A DNA stretch of 64,000 bases from Symbioplanes lichenis (GCF_030709675.1 NZ_JAUZQD010000015.1:202878-266877), one strand, 5' to 3'; shown: positions 53,550 to 62,721, counted from the first letter of the stretch. Translations and numbers: made by a program. Notes: generated from the sequence alone by a model not told the origin.

Positions 53550-54689
53550 TCATCTCCCCGCCTCCCGCGTTTGCTGAATCCCGGCCTGGGTACTGATCAC
53601 CCGCGTCGATGCGACCTCAGCCCCGGAACGATCATCGCCGGACTCGCCGACCACGGCGACAGCGATCACCCGCACCGCCTCCAGCAGGCTTTCCGGCCGT
53701 ATGATCCCGTCGGGCAGCCCCTCCGCCGGCCATCCCGGACCTGCCGCGACGCACATCCGCGGGCTGTGCGCGGCCGACAGCAACCGGTGCCACTGCTGCG
53801 GGTCTCCGGTCGAGGACAGCTGGCTCCACAGCACCACGATGTCCGGCCCCGTGCGGTTGACCGCGTCGACCAGCGCCTGGGGCGGCACGCGACCGCCCAG
53901 CAGCCGGCTGGGCACGCCCCGCTCGGCCAGTCCCGCCGCGAGCGCCTCGAGGGGCAGCGTGTGCTGGTCCTCGTCGGCCGCGGCGAGGAGCACCCGGACC
54001 ACCTCGTTGCCCGAGGGCCGGGCGACCCTGCTGAAGACCTCGGTGACCGTACGCGAGATCAAGTGCTCGACCTCGATGTAGCGCAACGTCGCCTCGTAGC
54101 GCTCGCCCACGCCGATCAGGACCGGCATGATCACGTCGTTCCAGGCGGCCACGACGCCGCGCTCCGCCACGGTCATCTCGAGGGTCGTGCGCAGGGCGGC
54201 GGCGTCCAGCCGCATGGCAGCTCTCGCTACGCCGCGTGCGGTGGCCCCGGCGCGCCCGGTGCGGATCGTGTGCCCGCCGCCGTCACGGCCGGTGAGCGTC
54301 GCGAGGTCGGCGATGTCGAGCCAGGACGTGTCGATGGCATGCTGCAGGGACGGCGAGGTGGTCTCCGGCCGGAGCTCGTCGGGCGTGGCGTGCCAGGTGA
54401 CGTCCATCGTCGGCGCGGCCGGCGGATCCGCGCCCCCGGCGTCCGACAGCGAGCCCGGCATCGGAGCACGCTTCGCCCACGCCGCCGCCTCGGCGGGCGC
54501 GACGCCCTGGGCCGTGAGCCGGCGCATCACTTCCAGCCGGTCGACATCGTCGCGGGTGTAGCGCCGATGTTGTCCGGGCACGTGATGGCTCGGCCCCAGC
54601 CCGTACCGCTGGTGCCATGTCCGCAGCGTGGTGACGGCGACGCCCAGCCTGCGCGCCACCGCCCCCGCTGTCAGGGCGTCATCGCCCAC
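53550..54689 (-). CDS. MerR-type regulator with B12-binding-like domain (LitR/CarH-like)
   Basis: About 379 residues. N-terminal MerR helix-turn-helix (LTAGAVARRLGVAVTTLRTW, HQRYGLGPSHHV, GQHRRYTRDDVDRL). The C-terminal part (~165-360) resembles the cobalamin-binding domain of LitR/CarH photoreceptors: the helical bundle ends in EVEHLIS (the EH pair), and DEDQHTLPLEAL keeps the His of the lower B12 ligand. The bundle Trp of W-x9-EH is Tyr here, and the Gly of D-x-H-x-x-G is Pro, so B12 binding is uncertain. Its GTG overlaps idi by 11 bases; it probably controls the crt genes by light. Confidence 0.82.
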   Translation of the reverse strand: MGDDALTAGAVARRLGVAVTTLRTWHQRYGLGPSHHVPGQHRRYTRDDVDRLEVMRRLTAQGVAPAEAAAWAKRAPMPGSLSDAGGADPPAAPTMDVTWHATPDELRPETTSPSLQHAIDTSWLDIADLATLTGRDGGGHTIRTGRAGATARGVARAAMRLDAAALRTTLEMTVAERGVVAAWNDVIMPVLIGVGERYEATLRYIEVEHLISRTVTEVFSRVARPSGNEVVRVLLAAADEDQHTLPLEALAAGLAERGVPSRLLGGRVPPQALVDAVNRTGPDIVVLWSQLSSTGDPQQWHRLLSAAHSPRMCVAAGPGWPAEGLPDGIIRPESLLEAVRVIAVAVVGESGDDRSGAEVASTRVISTQAGIQQTREAGR

Positions 54690-55284
54690 CGGACCGCTCC
54701 GCCGTGTCGTCGGGGTCGAGATGACGCTGGAGGCTGTCCGCCACTCCACGCAGCCACGGCGCGTAGGCCCGCGGCTCCCGGGTGATCTGCGGGACCAGGT
54801 CGTCCAGGTCCACCCAGCGCAGGTCCGCCACCTCGTCGGGATCGGGCACGGGCGCCAGGCCCGCGGGCACGTCGCCGAGCAGCACGTGGTCGTACTCGTA
54901 CTCGACGCGGCCCGTCTGCGGGTCCTCCGCGTAGTACGAATAGACGCCGACCTCGGTCAGGGTCACGTCCGAGATGCCGACCTCCTCGGCGAGCCGGCGC
55001 ACGGCGGCCACGGAGGGGGACTCGCCCGGCGCGGGATGACCGCAGCACGTGTTCGCCCAGCGCAACGGGAACCGGGTCTTCACCGCGGCGCGCTGCTGGA
55101 GCAGCACCCGTCCGTCCGGATCGCGGAGGAACACGGAGAAGGCCCGGTGCAGCAGACCCGGAGCAACATGGGCCGCGCCGACGGTCGTCTGCCCGACGGC
55201 GAGGCCGTCCGGGTCGACGAGCTCGACGAAGTCTCCCTCCCGCGTCGTCACGGGTTTCTCTCCCTCGGCACGGCTCGTTGTCAC
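54679..55284 (-). CDS. idi: Isopentenyl-diphosphate delta-isomerase, type 1
   Basis: 201 residues. It interconverts IPP and DMAPP using a metal-dependent Nudix-like fold. The catalytic Cys is in NTCCGHP, the Glu-rich metal loop in RRLAEEVGI, and the second acid site in VEYEYDHVLLG. The N-terminus carries a short extension of ~15 residues. Overlaps crtI upstream and the merR-type gene downstream. It supplies C5 units for carotenoid synthesis. Confidence 0.93.
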   Translation of the reverse strand: MTTSRAEGEKPVTTREGDFVELVDPDGLAVGQTTVGAAHVAPGLLHRAFSVFLRDPDGRVLLQQRAAVKTRFPLRWANTCCGHPAPGESPSVAAVRRLAEEVGISDVTLTEVGVYSYYAEDPQTGRVEYEYDHVLLGDVPAGLAPVPDPDEVADLRWVDLDDLVPQITREPRAYAPWLRGVADSLQRHLDPDDTAERSGGR

Positions 55285-56795
55285 GCCACCCTCCCCACCA
55301 GACCGTCGGGCTCCGCAGAGGAGCCGGTCACGCGGCTCGCTGCCAGCTTTCCGGAGATCAGCACCATCGGTACGCCCACGCCCGGCTGTGTGCCCGACCC
55401 GGTGAAAACGACGTTGCCGAGGCCGGGGTGCAGGTTACTCGGGCGGAACGGTCCCGTCTGGGCGAAGGTGTGCGCTGCCGCGAACGGGGTGCCCGCGGCC
55501 ATGCCCTGATCGGCCCAGTCGGCCGGGGTGATGATCCGTTCGACCTCGATCCCGTCGGAGAAGCCGACGTAGCCGCGCTCCTCCAGAGTGCGAACCAGCT
55601 CGTCCGCGTAGCGCCGGGCGAGCCCGCCGCGCCAGTCGAGCGGTGCGATGTCGAGGTTGGGGGTGGGCGCGAGCACGTAATAGGTCTGCCGGCCCGCCGG
55701 GGCCAGGCCGGGATCCGAGAAGGTCGGGTTGGTGACCAGCAGGGACGGGTCGCTCATGAGCTTGCCCTGCCGGATGACCTCGTCGAAGGTGCCCTTCCAG
55801 GCCTTACCGAAGTGGATGTTGTGGTGGGCGATCTTCGAGTAGGTCCGGTCGGATCCGATGTGGAGCACGACACACGACGGCGAGTACGTCAGCTTGCGCT
55901 CGCGCTTGGTGCCGGGCAGCAGGTCGCGGTAGGCGACGGGCAGATCCGGGTTGAGCACCACGACATCCGCCGCGATGCGCTCGCCGGTGTCCGTGAGCAC
56001 CGCAGTGGCCCGCCCGGCCGAGGTCTCGATCCCTGTGACGGTCGTCCCGTAGCGGAACTGCACGCCGTGCTTCTCCGCCGCGCCGGCCAGCCCCCGGGGC
56101 ACGGCGTGCATGCCGCCCTTGGGGAAGTAGACGCCCGCCACCGAGTCGAGATAGGCGATCACGGCGTAGATCGCGAGCGCGTCGTGCGGCGCCAGACCCG
56201 CGTACATCGCCTGGAAGGAGAAGATCCGGCGCGTACGCGGATCCTTGAAGTACTGGTCGATCTTCGGCTGGAGCCGGCGGAAGCCGCCGAGGCTCAGCAG
56301 TTTCACCAGCTTGAGGTTGAGGAGGTCGATCGGGGTGTCGAGGTTGCGGCCGATGAAGTCCTCGCGCTCGAGCTGCCACAGCTGCCGCGCGAAGTCGACG
56401 AAGCGCAGATAGCCGTCGGCCTCCCGGGGGCCGCACACGCGGGAGATCTCGGCGGCCATGCGCACCGTGTCGGTGAGCACGTCGAGCGTCGAGCCGTCCG
56501 GGTAGTAGGCCCGGTAGGCCGGGTCGACCGGGCTCAGCTCGACCCAGTCGGCGAGCCGCTCGCCGACCGCGGCCAGGGGCTCCTCGATCAGCTCCGGCAT
56601 GGTCAGCACGGTCGGGCCGGTGTCGAACTCGTAGCCGCCGACCGTGAGCCGGCCCGCCCGGCCACCCGGGACGGCCTCGCGCTCGACGACGGTCACCTGC
56701 CGCCCGGCCGCTGCCAGATGCAGGGCACAGGCGAGCCCGCCCAGCCCGGCGCCGACCACCACCACGTGATCGGTCGGTCCCGTCACTTTCCGCAC
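55281..56795 (-). CDS. crtI: Phytoene desaturase
   Basis: 504 residues. FAD-dependent desaturation of phytoene toward lycopene. The dinucleotide site is VVVVGAGLGGLACALHLAAA near the N-terminus, followed by GGRAGRLTVGGYEFDTGPT. The bacterial CrtI signature appears near the end (TPFAAAHTFAQTGPFRPSNL, then GTQPGVGVPMVLISGKLAA). GTG 56795 has GGAG eight bases upstream. It overlaps idi by four bases. Confidence 0.94.
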   Translation of the reverse strand: MRKVTGPTDHVVVVGAGLGGLACALHLAAAGRQVTVVEREAVPGGRAGRLTVGGYEFDTGPTVLTMPELIEEPLAAVGERLADWVELSPVDPAYRAYYPDGSTLDVLTDTVRMAAEISRVCGPREADGYLRFVDFARQLWQLEREDFIGRNLDTPIDLLNLKLVKLLSLGGFRRLQPKIDQYFKDPRTRRIFSFQAMYAGLAPHDALAIYAVIAYLDSVAGVYFPKGGMHAVPRGLAGAAEKHGVQFRYGTTVTGIETSAGRATAVLTDTGERIAADVVVLNPDLPVAYRDLLPGTKRERKLTYSPSCVVLHIGSDRTYSKIAHHNIHFGKAWKGTFDEVIRQGKLMSDPSLLVTNPTFSDPGLAPAGRQTYYVLAPTPNLDIAPLDWRGGLARRYADELVRTLEERGYVGFSDGIEVERIITPADWADQGMAAGTPFAAAHTFAQTGPFRPSNLHPGLGNVVFTGSGTQPGVGVPMVLISGKLAASRVTGSSAEPDGLVGRVA

Positions 56796-56882
56796 GTCAC
56801 CAGCTCCAAAGAAGTTGTCGCAACGCCGGTGCGGGGGACGCGCCGGCAGGGGAGAAGCAAGTGGGAAGGGGGTGCTCAGTCA

Positions 56883-58076
56883 TCATGCCGGTCGATGCGT
56901 CGCGGTGACAGCGAGATGGGTCAGGGCGACGAGCGCGTCCTCGTGCAGCGGTGCCTTCTCCAGGGCGGCGATGCCTTCCGCGACGCGCGCCTCGATCAGC
57001 GCCTCGATCCGGGCCACCGCGCCGGTCTCGATGATGATGTCGGCCTGCCGGGCGACGGCCGTGTCGTCGGGCTGACGCTCGCGTAACCGGGACAACCCGG
57101 CCGGACGGGGGCCGCCGGAGCCGTCGGCGGGGTTGACGGCTCCGGCGGGGTCGAAGGCCAGCTCGGCCCGCTGGGCGGGGGTCGCGAGCTGGCGGGCCAG
57201 CATGAGCAGGGCGGTGGGCTTGCCGGAGCGCAGGTCGTCGCCGGCGGGCTTGCCCGTGACGGCGGGGTCTCCGTAGACGCCGAGCAGGTCGTCGCGGAGC
57301 TGGAACGCCTCGCCGACGGCCAGGCCGTATCGGCTGTAGGCGTCGTCGATCGCGGCGGCGTCGGCCCGGGTGTGCCCGGCGAGCGCGAGCCCGAACTGCA
57401 GCGGGCGCTGCACCGTGTAGGCGGCTGTCTTGTGCCGGGCCACGAGCAGGGCCCGGTCGAGAGACCACTCGTCGGGCTGCGCCTCGCCGAGCACGTCGAG
57501 ATATTGGCCGGCCACGGTCTCGACGCGCATGTGGTCGTAGCGCGCCCGCACCGCGAACAAGGTCGTCGTGGTCAGGGCGCTCTGCGCGATGAGCTGATCG
57601 GCCCAGACGAGACAGAGGTCACCGACCAGGATCGCCGAGGTGGATCCGAAGCGGCCGGCGTCGCCGAGGCGGCCGGCACTGTCGTGCTGCTCGGCGAAGA
57701 GGCGGTGCGCCGTCGGACGGCCGCGCCGGGTGGCCGAGTCGTCCATCACGTCGTCGTGGACGAGGGCGAACGTGTGCATGAGCTCGAGAGCGGCCAGCGC
57801 GGGCAGGACCGGGCCGATCGGCTCGCGGTCGCCGACGACGCCGCGCCAGCCCCAGTGGGCGAAGACCGGCCTGAGTCGTTTGCCGCCGGCCAGAACCAGG
57901 TCACGGGTGGTGCGGGCAAAGCTGCCCAGCTCGGGATCCATGGCGTCGAGCGCCGCGATCTGGCTGGTGAGGAAGTCGGCCAGCGTTCCCTCGACCGCGC
58001 TCACCAACCCGTCGGCGGGAGTCGGTGGGTGAGGGAGGTCGCATCGGGGGCGTCCCTCGAGGATGTCGTTGGCCAT
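56883..58076 (-). CDS. crtE: Polyprenyl diphosphate synthase (GGPP synthase type)
   Basis: 397 residues. Trans-prenyltransferase with first Asp-rich motif DDVMDD (after HTFALVH) and second motif DDLLGVYGD. GGKRLRPVF is the substrate-binding part. It condenses FPP or smaller units with IPP to GGPP for CrtB. The C-terminal ~100 residues include an extra Gly/Pro stretch. First gene of the crtE-crtI-idi-merR strand, divergent from crtB across 76 bp. Confidence 0.92.
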   Translation of the reverse strand: MANDILEGRPRCDLPHPPTPADGLVSAVEGTLADFLTSQIAALDAMDPELGSFARTTRDLVLAGGKRLRPVFAHWGWRGVVGDREPIGPVLPALAALELMHTFALVHDDVMDDSATRRGRPTAHRLFAEQHDSAGRLGDAGRFGSTSAILVGDLCLVWADQLIAQSALTTTTLFAVRARYDHMRVETVAGQYLDVLGEAQPDEWSLDRALLVARHKTAAYTVQRPLQFGLALAGHTRADAAAIDDAYSRYGLAVGEAFQLRDDLLGVYGDPAVTGKPAGDDLRSGKPTALLMLARQLATPAQRAELAFDPAGAVNPADGSGGPRPAGLSRLRERQPDDTAVARQADIIIETGAVARIEALIEARVAEGIAALEKAPLHEDALVALTHLAVTATHRPA

Positions 58077-58103
58077 GCCGCGAGATTACCGTAGGCTGCG
58101 TGT

Positions 58104-58126
58104 TGCGTCGATTCGTGCGTCGATTC
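58104..58126. promoter_or_regulatory. 12-bp-spaced direct repeat in the crtE/crtB divergent promoter
   Basis: TGCGTCGATTC occurs at 58104-58114 and again at 58116-58126, in the 76-bp gap between crtE and crtB. Its place and spacing fit an operator for the nearby MerR-type regulator, although I know no consensus that it matches. Confidence 0.45.
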
Positions 58127-58152
58127 TTTTTCTGATCTTGGAGGGGGCCAGC

Positions 58153-59061
58153 GTGGAGACGGACCTTGCCGCTGCCTATGAGCGCAGCCGACTGCTGCAC
58201 CGCAGTCACGGTCGCACGTATTACCTGGCCACACGTCTCTTACCCCGATGGAAGAGACGCCATGTGCACGCGCTCTACGGTTTCACCAGATACGCCGACG
58301 AGATCGTCGACCGGGCGGGTGATCTTCCTCCCACCGAGCGTGCGGCCCAGCTCAACGCGTGGTCGGCCCAGTTCGTCGCGGGGCTGCGCGGGCAGCGGTC
58401 CGACGACCCTCTGCTGCCCGCGGTGCTGCACACGATCGCGGTCTTCGACCTGAGCGTGGACGATTTCGACGCGTTCCTGCGCAGCATGGCGATGGACCTC
58501 ACCGTGACGTCCTACGCGACCTATGACGACCTGCTCGACTACATGGAGGGGTCGGCGGCCGTGATCGGCACGATGATGCTGCCGATCCTCGGGTCCCGCG
58601 ACCCCGCGGCGGCGCGCGAGCCGGCCCGGCAGCTCGGCCTCGCCTTCCAGCTGACCAATTTCATCCGCGACGTCGCCGAGGACCTCGACCGCGGCCGCGT
58701 CTATCTGCCCGAGGCGCACCTCGCCGAGTTCGGCGTGACCCGCGCCGACCTCGAGCAGGCGCGCGCCGCCGGCCGGTCGACCCCGGCGATCAAGGCGCTG
58801 GTCAAGGCCGAGATCGCCCGGGCCGACGAGCACTACGCCCGGGCCGCGCCCGGCATCCCCATGCTTCAGCCCAGCTCCCAGGCCTGCATGCGGACGGCCT
58901 TCCACCTGTACGCGGGGATCCTCGACGAAGTCGTCGCAGCCGACTACGACGTGTTCGTCCGCCGGGCCACCGTGCCCAATCAACGGCGGGCCAAGGTCGC
59001 CGCCCGGTCCTTGCTGACCAAACCCGGCACGCCGGTGTCCGCCCTGGTGCGAGGCTGCTGA
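58153..59061 (+). CDS. crtB: Phytoene synthase
   Basis: 302 residues. It condenses two GGPP to phytoene. The Asp-rich motifs are YADEIVD and FIRDVAEDLDRGRVYLP, both in the squalene/phytoene synthase pattern. GTG 58153 follows GGAGGGGG. It is two bases from the photolyase gene and co-transcribed with it. Confidence 0.95.
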   Translation: METDLAAAYERSRLLHRSHGRTYYLATRLLPRWKRRHVHALYGFTRYADEIVDRAGDLPPTERAAQLNAWSAQFVAGLRGQRSDDPLLPAVLHTIAVFDLSVDDFDAFLRSMAMDLTVTSYATYDDLLDYMEGSAAVIGTMMLPILGSRDPAAAREPARQLGLAFQLTNFIRDVAEDLDRGRVYLPEAHLAEFGVTRADLEQARAAGRSTPAIKALVKAEIARADEHYARAAPGIPMLQPSSQACMRTAFHLYAGILDEVVAADYDVFVRRATVPNQRRAKVAARSLLTKPGTPVSALVRGC

Positions 59062-59062
59062 C

Positions 59063-60394
59063 ATGCGCACGGCCGTCGTTCTGCTCACACGTGACCTGCG
59101 GGTTCACGACAATCCCGCGCTGGCGGCGGCCTGTGCCAACGCCGAGCGGGTCGTGCCCCTCTTCGTCCTCGATCCGCGGCTGGGCGAGCTCTCGCCCAAC
59201 CGCAACCGCTTCCTCCACCAGAGCCTGGCCGACCTCCGCACCAGCCTGCGTGCCCTCGGCGGCGACCTGGTGCTGCGCCAGGGCGACCCCGTCGCCGAGA
59301 CGATCAAGCTCGCCCGCGAGGTGTCCGCCGAGGGCATCGCCGTGGCCGAGGACGTCAGCACCTATGCGCGACGGCGTGAGCAGCGGCTGCGGGAGGAGTG
59401 CGAGCGTCACCGGATCTCGCTGCGGCTCTTCACCAGCGTCACGGTCGTGGCCCCCGGCGAGCTACGTCCGGCCGGTGGCAGCTCCTACAAAGTGTTCTCG
59501 CCCTACTACCGAACATGGGAGATGGCGAAGTGGCGGGACGAGGTCGCCCCGCCCGAGCGGATCACACTGCCGGAGGGCATCACGGCCGGGCGGATGCCGG
59601 CGATTCCGTCCGGGGAGTCGACGGCGGCACTCGACGGCGGAGAGACCGAAGGGCGGCGCCGGCTCGACACGTGGCTGCGCCACCTGGGGCCGTACGACGA
59701 ATTGCACAACGACATGCCCGCCGACGGCACTTCGCGGCTGAGTGCGTACCTCCGCTTCGGTTGTCTTTCTCCGCTGGCCGTGGCGAACGCGGCGCGGGCG
59801 CAGGACGGCGAGGGACCCGCGGCGTTCGTGCGCCAGCTGAGCTGGCGAGACTTCTACTACCAGGTGACGAACGTGTTCCCGAAGATCTCGACGCAGCCCA
59901 TCCGGGCGGCCGGGGACACCAGCTGGCGCGGCGACGAGGATGCCCTGCAGCACTGGAAGGACGGCCTCACCGGGGTGCCGGTGGTGGACGCCGGGATGCG
60001 GCAGATGCTGGCCGAGGGCTGGATGCACAACCGGGCGCGGCTCATCACGGCGAGCTTCCTCACCAAGCATCTCGGCCTCGACTGGCGCGACGGCGTGAAG
60101 TGGTTCTTCCGATGGCTCAACGACGGTGATGTCGCCAACAATTCGGGCAACTGGCAGTGGGTCGCGGGCACGGGCAACGACACCAAGCCCTACCGGCGGT
60201 TCAATCCGATCCGTCAGGCCGAGCGTTTCGACCCCGACGGCGAGTACGTTCGTCAGTACGTACCGGAGTTGAGGTCGATTCCGGGCAAGGCCGTGCACCA
60301 ACCCTGGCGCCTGCCGGATACGGTGCGGTCAGGCCTGGACTACCCGGGGCCGCTGGAGTCGCATCGCGACGAAGCGGTCTGGTTGAGGCCATGA
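59063..60394 (+). CDS. phr: Deoxyribodipyrimidine photolyase (class I CPD type)
   Basis: 443 residues. Light-driven repair of cyclobutane pyrimidine dimers, with FAD and an antenna cofactor. N-terminal Rossmann antenna domain (VVLLTRDLRVHDNPAL), FAD domain with TSRLSAYLRFGCLSP, SWRDFYYQ, GVPVVDAGMRQML, GWMHNRARLI and the SGNWQWVAGTGNDT stretch. Its place in the crtB operon fits light-induced photoprotection. A UUCG-loop hairpin follows. Confidence 0.95.
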   Translation: MRTAVVLLTRDLRVHDNPALAAACANAERVVPLFVLDPRLGELSPNRNRFLHQSLADLRTSLRALGGDLVLRQGDPVAETIKLAREVSAEGIAVAEDVSTYARRREQRLREECERHRISLRLFTSVTVVAPGELRPAGGSSYKVFSPYYRTWEMAKWRDEVAPPERITLPEGITAGRMPAIPSGESTAALDGGETEGRRRLDTWLRHLGPYDELHNDMPADGTSRLSAYLRFGCLSPLAVANAARAQDGEGPAAFVRQLSWRDFYYQVTNVFPKISTQPIRAAGDTSWRGDEDALQHWKDGLTGVPVVDAGMRQMLAEGWMHNRARLITASFLTKHLGLDWRDGVKWFFRWLNDGDVANNSGNWQWVAGTGNDTKPYRRFNPIRQAERFDPDGEYVRQYVPELRSIPGKAVHQPWRLPDTVRSGLDYPGPLESHRDEAVWLRP

Positions 60395-60399
60395 GATTT

Positions 60400-60419
60400 C
60401 CGCCCGGTTCGCCGGGCGG
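60400..60419 (+). terminator. UUCG-loop hairpin after the photolyase gene
   Basis: CCGCCCGG (60400-60407) and CCGGGCGG (60412-60419) pair over a TTCG loop, six bases after the stop. Confidence 0.7.
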
Positions 60420-60422
60420 GAA

Positions 60423-60474
60423 GCGGGTCCTGCCGGCTTGTTGCGTTCGTCCGTTGATGGCCGGCAGGACCCGC
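60423..60474. terminator. 15-bp perfect inverted repeat between convergent genes
   Basis: GCGGGTCCTGCCGGC (60423-60437) pairs with GCCGGCAGGACCCGC (60460-60474) over a 22-nt loop. It directly follows the UUCG hairpin and lies before the stop of the minus-strand gene, so it probably blocks read-through from either side. Confidence 0.65.
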
Positions 60475-60507
60475 GACATCCTGCCCAAGACGCCGCGGGC
60501 GAAAACA

Positions 60508-61368
60508 TCATTCCGCCAGCGCCCGCCAGCTGCCGTAACGATGGACGGCGATGCCCGCGAAGGCCGCCGTCCGGCGCGTCGCCGCGTCCACTTCGGCCAG
60601 CTCCTCCTGCAGGCGGGTCGCGCCCTCCTCGGCAAAGGTGCACTGCGGGCAGTCCGCCAGCCGGTCCGTCTCCGCGCCGAGCCGCACCCGCTTGCCGACC
60701 GTGCGGCCCCGGGCCAGCCAGTCCTGACTGACGGCAACGATCGAATTCGGACCGGTGCCGCTGTCGCGATAGCTCATGACCGTCACGGCGTTCACCCGCC
60801 GGAGCACCTCGTCGGCGAAGTTGCGCCCCTTGATCCGATGCTCGCCGTACCAGAACGGCACGTCGGCCTCGATCGGCAGCGTGGTGCCGGCCCGCACCTT
60901 GTCCAGCAGCGCCAGGTAGGACGCCGCAGTGCCTTCGAGGTTCTCGGCCCACCCGAGGGTGAGATAGGGCTCGACGTCCAGGTGGATCCCGGTGAAGATG
61001 CCGGTCGTCAGCACGGCGTCCAGCCACTCCAGCGCCGCGGCGTGATCGGTCACCCAGGCGGGGTCGCCGCCCAGGGCGCGCAGCTTGACGCCCGCCGCGT
61101 CCGCGCGTTCCTTCATGTCCTGCAGCCGGGCCAGGTCACCGTTGGTCAGCACCGCGGGCGAGACGTGCACGAAGATCTCCGACACCGACTGCCGGTCGGC
61201 CCAGTCCACGACCTCGACGGCCGGCTGGTCACCCCACAGCCACATGGCCCGGGTGCCGGCCGGCGCGGCGGTGAGACCGGCGCTGCCCGCGGACGATGCC
61301 ACGGGCAGCGCCAGGGAAGCGCCCACGAGGATGGCGGACACCAGCCCGGCCCGCCATCGCCCCCTCAT
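60508..61368 (-). CDS. Secreted protein, TIM-barrel glycosidase-like, unknown function
   Basis: 286 residues. Signal peptide ~1-28 (LVSAILVGASLALPVASSAG). Strand-helix alternation and the segments AMWLWGD, EIFVHVSP, IHLDVEPYL, IEADVPFWYG and VTVMSYRDS look like the strands of a (beta/alpha)8 barrel with an acidic residue at the end of strand 4. That would fit a glycoside hydrolase, but I cannot name the family. Two Cys (DCPQC) are near the C-terminus. Confidence 0.7.
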   Translation of the reverse strand: MRGRWRAGLVSAILVGASLALPVASSAGSAGLTAAPAGTRAMWLWGDQPAVEVVDWADRQSVSEIFVHVSPAVLTNGDLARLQDMKERADAAGVKLRALGGDPAWVTDHAAALEWLDAVLTTGIFTGIHLDVEPYLTLGWAENLEGTAASYLALLDKVRAGTTLPIEADVPFWYGEHRIKGRNFADEVLRRVNAVTVMSYRDSGTGPNSIVAVSQDWLARGRTVGKRVRLGAETDRLADCPQCTFAEEGATRLQEELAEVDAATRRTAAFAGIAVHRYGSWRALAE

Positions 61369-61446
61369 GAGCGCCCCCTCCTCGGTGTTTCCTCTTCCGC
61401 GGGGGTTCAGAATCGGTCACGCGGGCGGCGGCATGAGAAGTCGGCG

Positions 61447-61863
61447 CTAGCGGGAAAACACCGCCGTGATCGTCGTCCCGGTCGCGCCGGTGACGATGCG
61501 CAGCTCGGACATGTTCCGGGCGATCCACAGACCGCGGCCGCCGGGCAGCGACGGGGGCGGCAGGGAGTGTCCGACATCCGGGTCCGTCAGCCCCGGCCCC
61601 TGATCGGTGACCTCGCAGTGGATCTCGCCGTCCCCGGCAACCCAGAGCCTGATGCGCCCCGAGCCGCCGCCGTGCCGGACGGCGTTGCTGCACAATTCGT
61701 GGGCGATCAGCACGACCGTCTCGGCGGCGTCCGCACCGGCGATTCCGGTCACATAGGTCGCCACGGCGGCGCGCAGTCCGTGGAGGTCGCTGTCGTCGAA
61801 GGCCCGCTCGAAGGCCGTCGGGCACGTGCCGGCCCGGGGAAGGCCCGGCGCGGAGCCGGTCAC
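61447..61863 (-). CDS. HATPase_c regulatory protein (RsbW-like)
   Basis: 138 residues. The N box is LIAHELCSNAVRHG, G1 HCEVTDQGPGL, and G2 PGGRGLWIARNM. Serine-kinase type GHKL fold. GTG 61863 directly follows the stop of the MEDS/STAS gene (TGAGTG), so the two are translated together and probably work as partners. Confidence 0.87.
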   Translation of the reverse strand: MTGSAPGLPRAGTCPTAFERAFDDSDLHGLRAAVATYVTGIAGADAAETVVLIAHELCSNAVRHGGGSGRIRLWVAGDGEIHCEVTDQGPGLTDPDVGHSLPPPSLPGGRGLWIARNMSELRIVTGATGTTITAVFSR

Positions 61864-62721
61864 TCAGCGCTCACCCTGGCGTACCAGCATCTTCAGGGCC
61901 GGCACATCGGCGGCGCCGGCCACGGTCAGCGTGCGCTCGACGTGCTGCCCGCAGATCACGATCATCTTCCGCTGGGCGGGGAGGCCGGCCGCCGTACGCA
62001 GAATCACCGCCGCCGCTCCGGCGTCGATGAACCCCAGGCTGCTGAGATTCAGGTGCACGTCCATGTCCAGGCGTACGGCCTCGGCGAGCGCTTCGCTCAA
62101 CGCCTGCGCGCGGGTGTAATCCAGCTCGCCCGCCACCCGTACGCCCGGGGGAACGTGCTGACGGCAGATCCGCAGGACCGGGTCCTCGTGGTAGACCGTC
62201 GCCGCCACCCGGCGCGAGTGCACCCGGGCCGCGTAGCCGAGCGTCACCGGGTCGAAGCTTTCCCGGTCGTACTCGCAGACGGCCGTGACCAGGCCGTCCT
62301 CGAAGAGCCGGCCGACCTCGTTCTCGAAGACCAGCAGCTGCTCGGCATTGACCTGCGGACGCGCCGCCCAGCACATGTCGGCGGTGAAGCGCAGGCCGGC
62401 ATGACCCTGCCCGAGCGCGTGCCGCAGCTCAACCGCCAGCAGTTCGACCATCGTCGCCGCGTCCGGCCCGCCGCCCCCGCCCCACAACCGATCGCTGGGC
62501 ACGATCGAGAGCTCGGCGCCGGCATCAACCCCCCGCTGTACGAACTCCGCGCGCAGCTCGTCCACGCCGACCGCATCGGTGAAACACAGCACCCGCTCCC
62601 CGCGCCGCAGCCCGGCCGCGACAAACGCAGCCAGGATGTCGAGCCGCTCCTCCCCGTCGGAGAAGGTCAGGCACGCGTGGTCACCCGGTGCGAGCCGGTC
62701 CACCGAGGTCGTGGCGGCCAT
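61864..62721 (-). CDS. MEDS-domain sensor with C-terminal STAS domain
   Basis: About 285 residues. Residues ~1-170 match the MEDS (DcmR-type sensory) domain: GDHACLTFSDGEERLDILAAF, GLRRGERVLCFTD and AVCEYDRESFDP. Residues ~190-285 form a STAS domain (VHLNLSSLGFIDAGAAAVIL), whose usual phosphorylated Ser is not obvious: FIDAGAAA has Ala. ATG 62721 follows GAGGGAG. With the following HATPase gene it forms a likely partner-switch module that senses a small organic signal. Confidence 0.85.
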   Translation of the reverse strand: MAATTSVDRLAPGDHACLTFSDGEERLDILAAFVAAGLRRGERVLCFTDAVGVDELRAEFVQRGVDAGAELSIVPSDRLWGGGGGPDAATMVELLAVELRHALGQGHAGLRFTADMCWAARPQVNAEQLLVFENEVGRLFEDGLVTAVCEYDRESFDPVTLGYAARVHSRRVAATVYHEDPVLRICRQHVPPGVRVAGELDYTRAQALSEALAEAVRLDMDVHLNLSSLGFIDAGAAAVILRTAAGLPAQRKMIVICGQHVERTLTVAGAADVPALKMLVRQGER

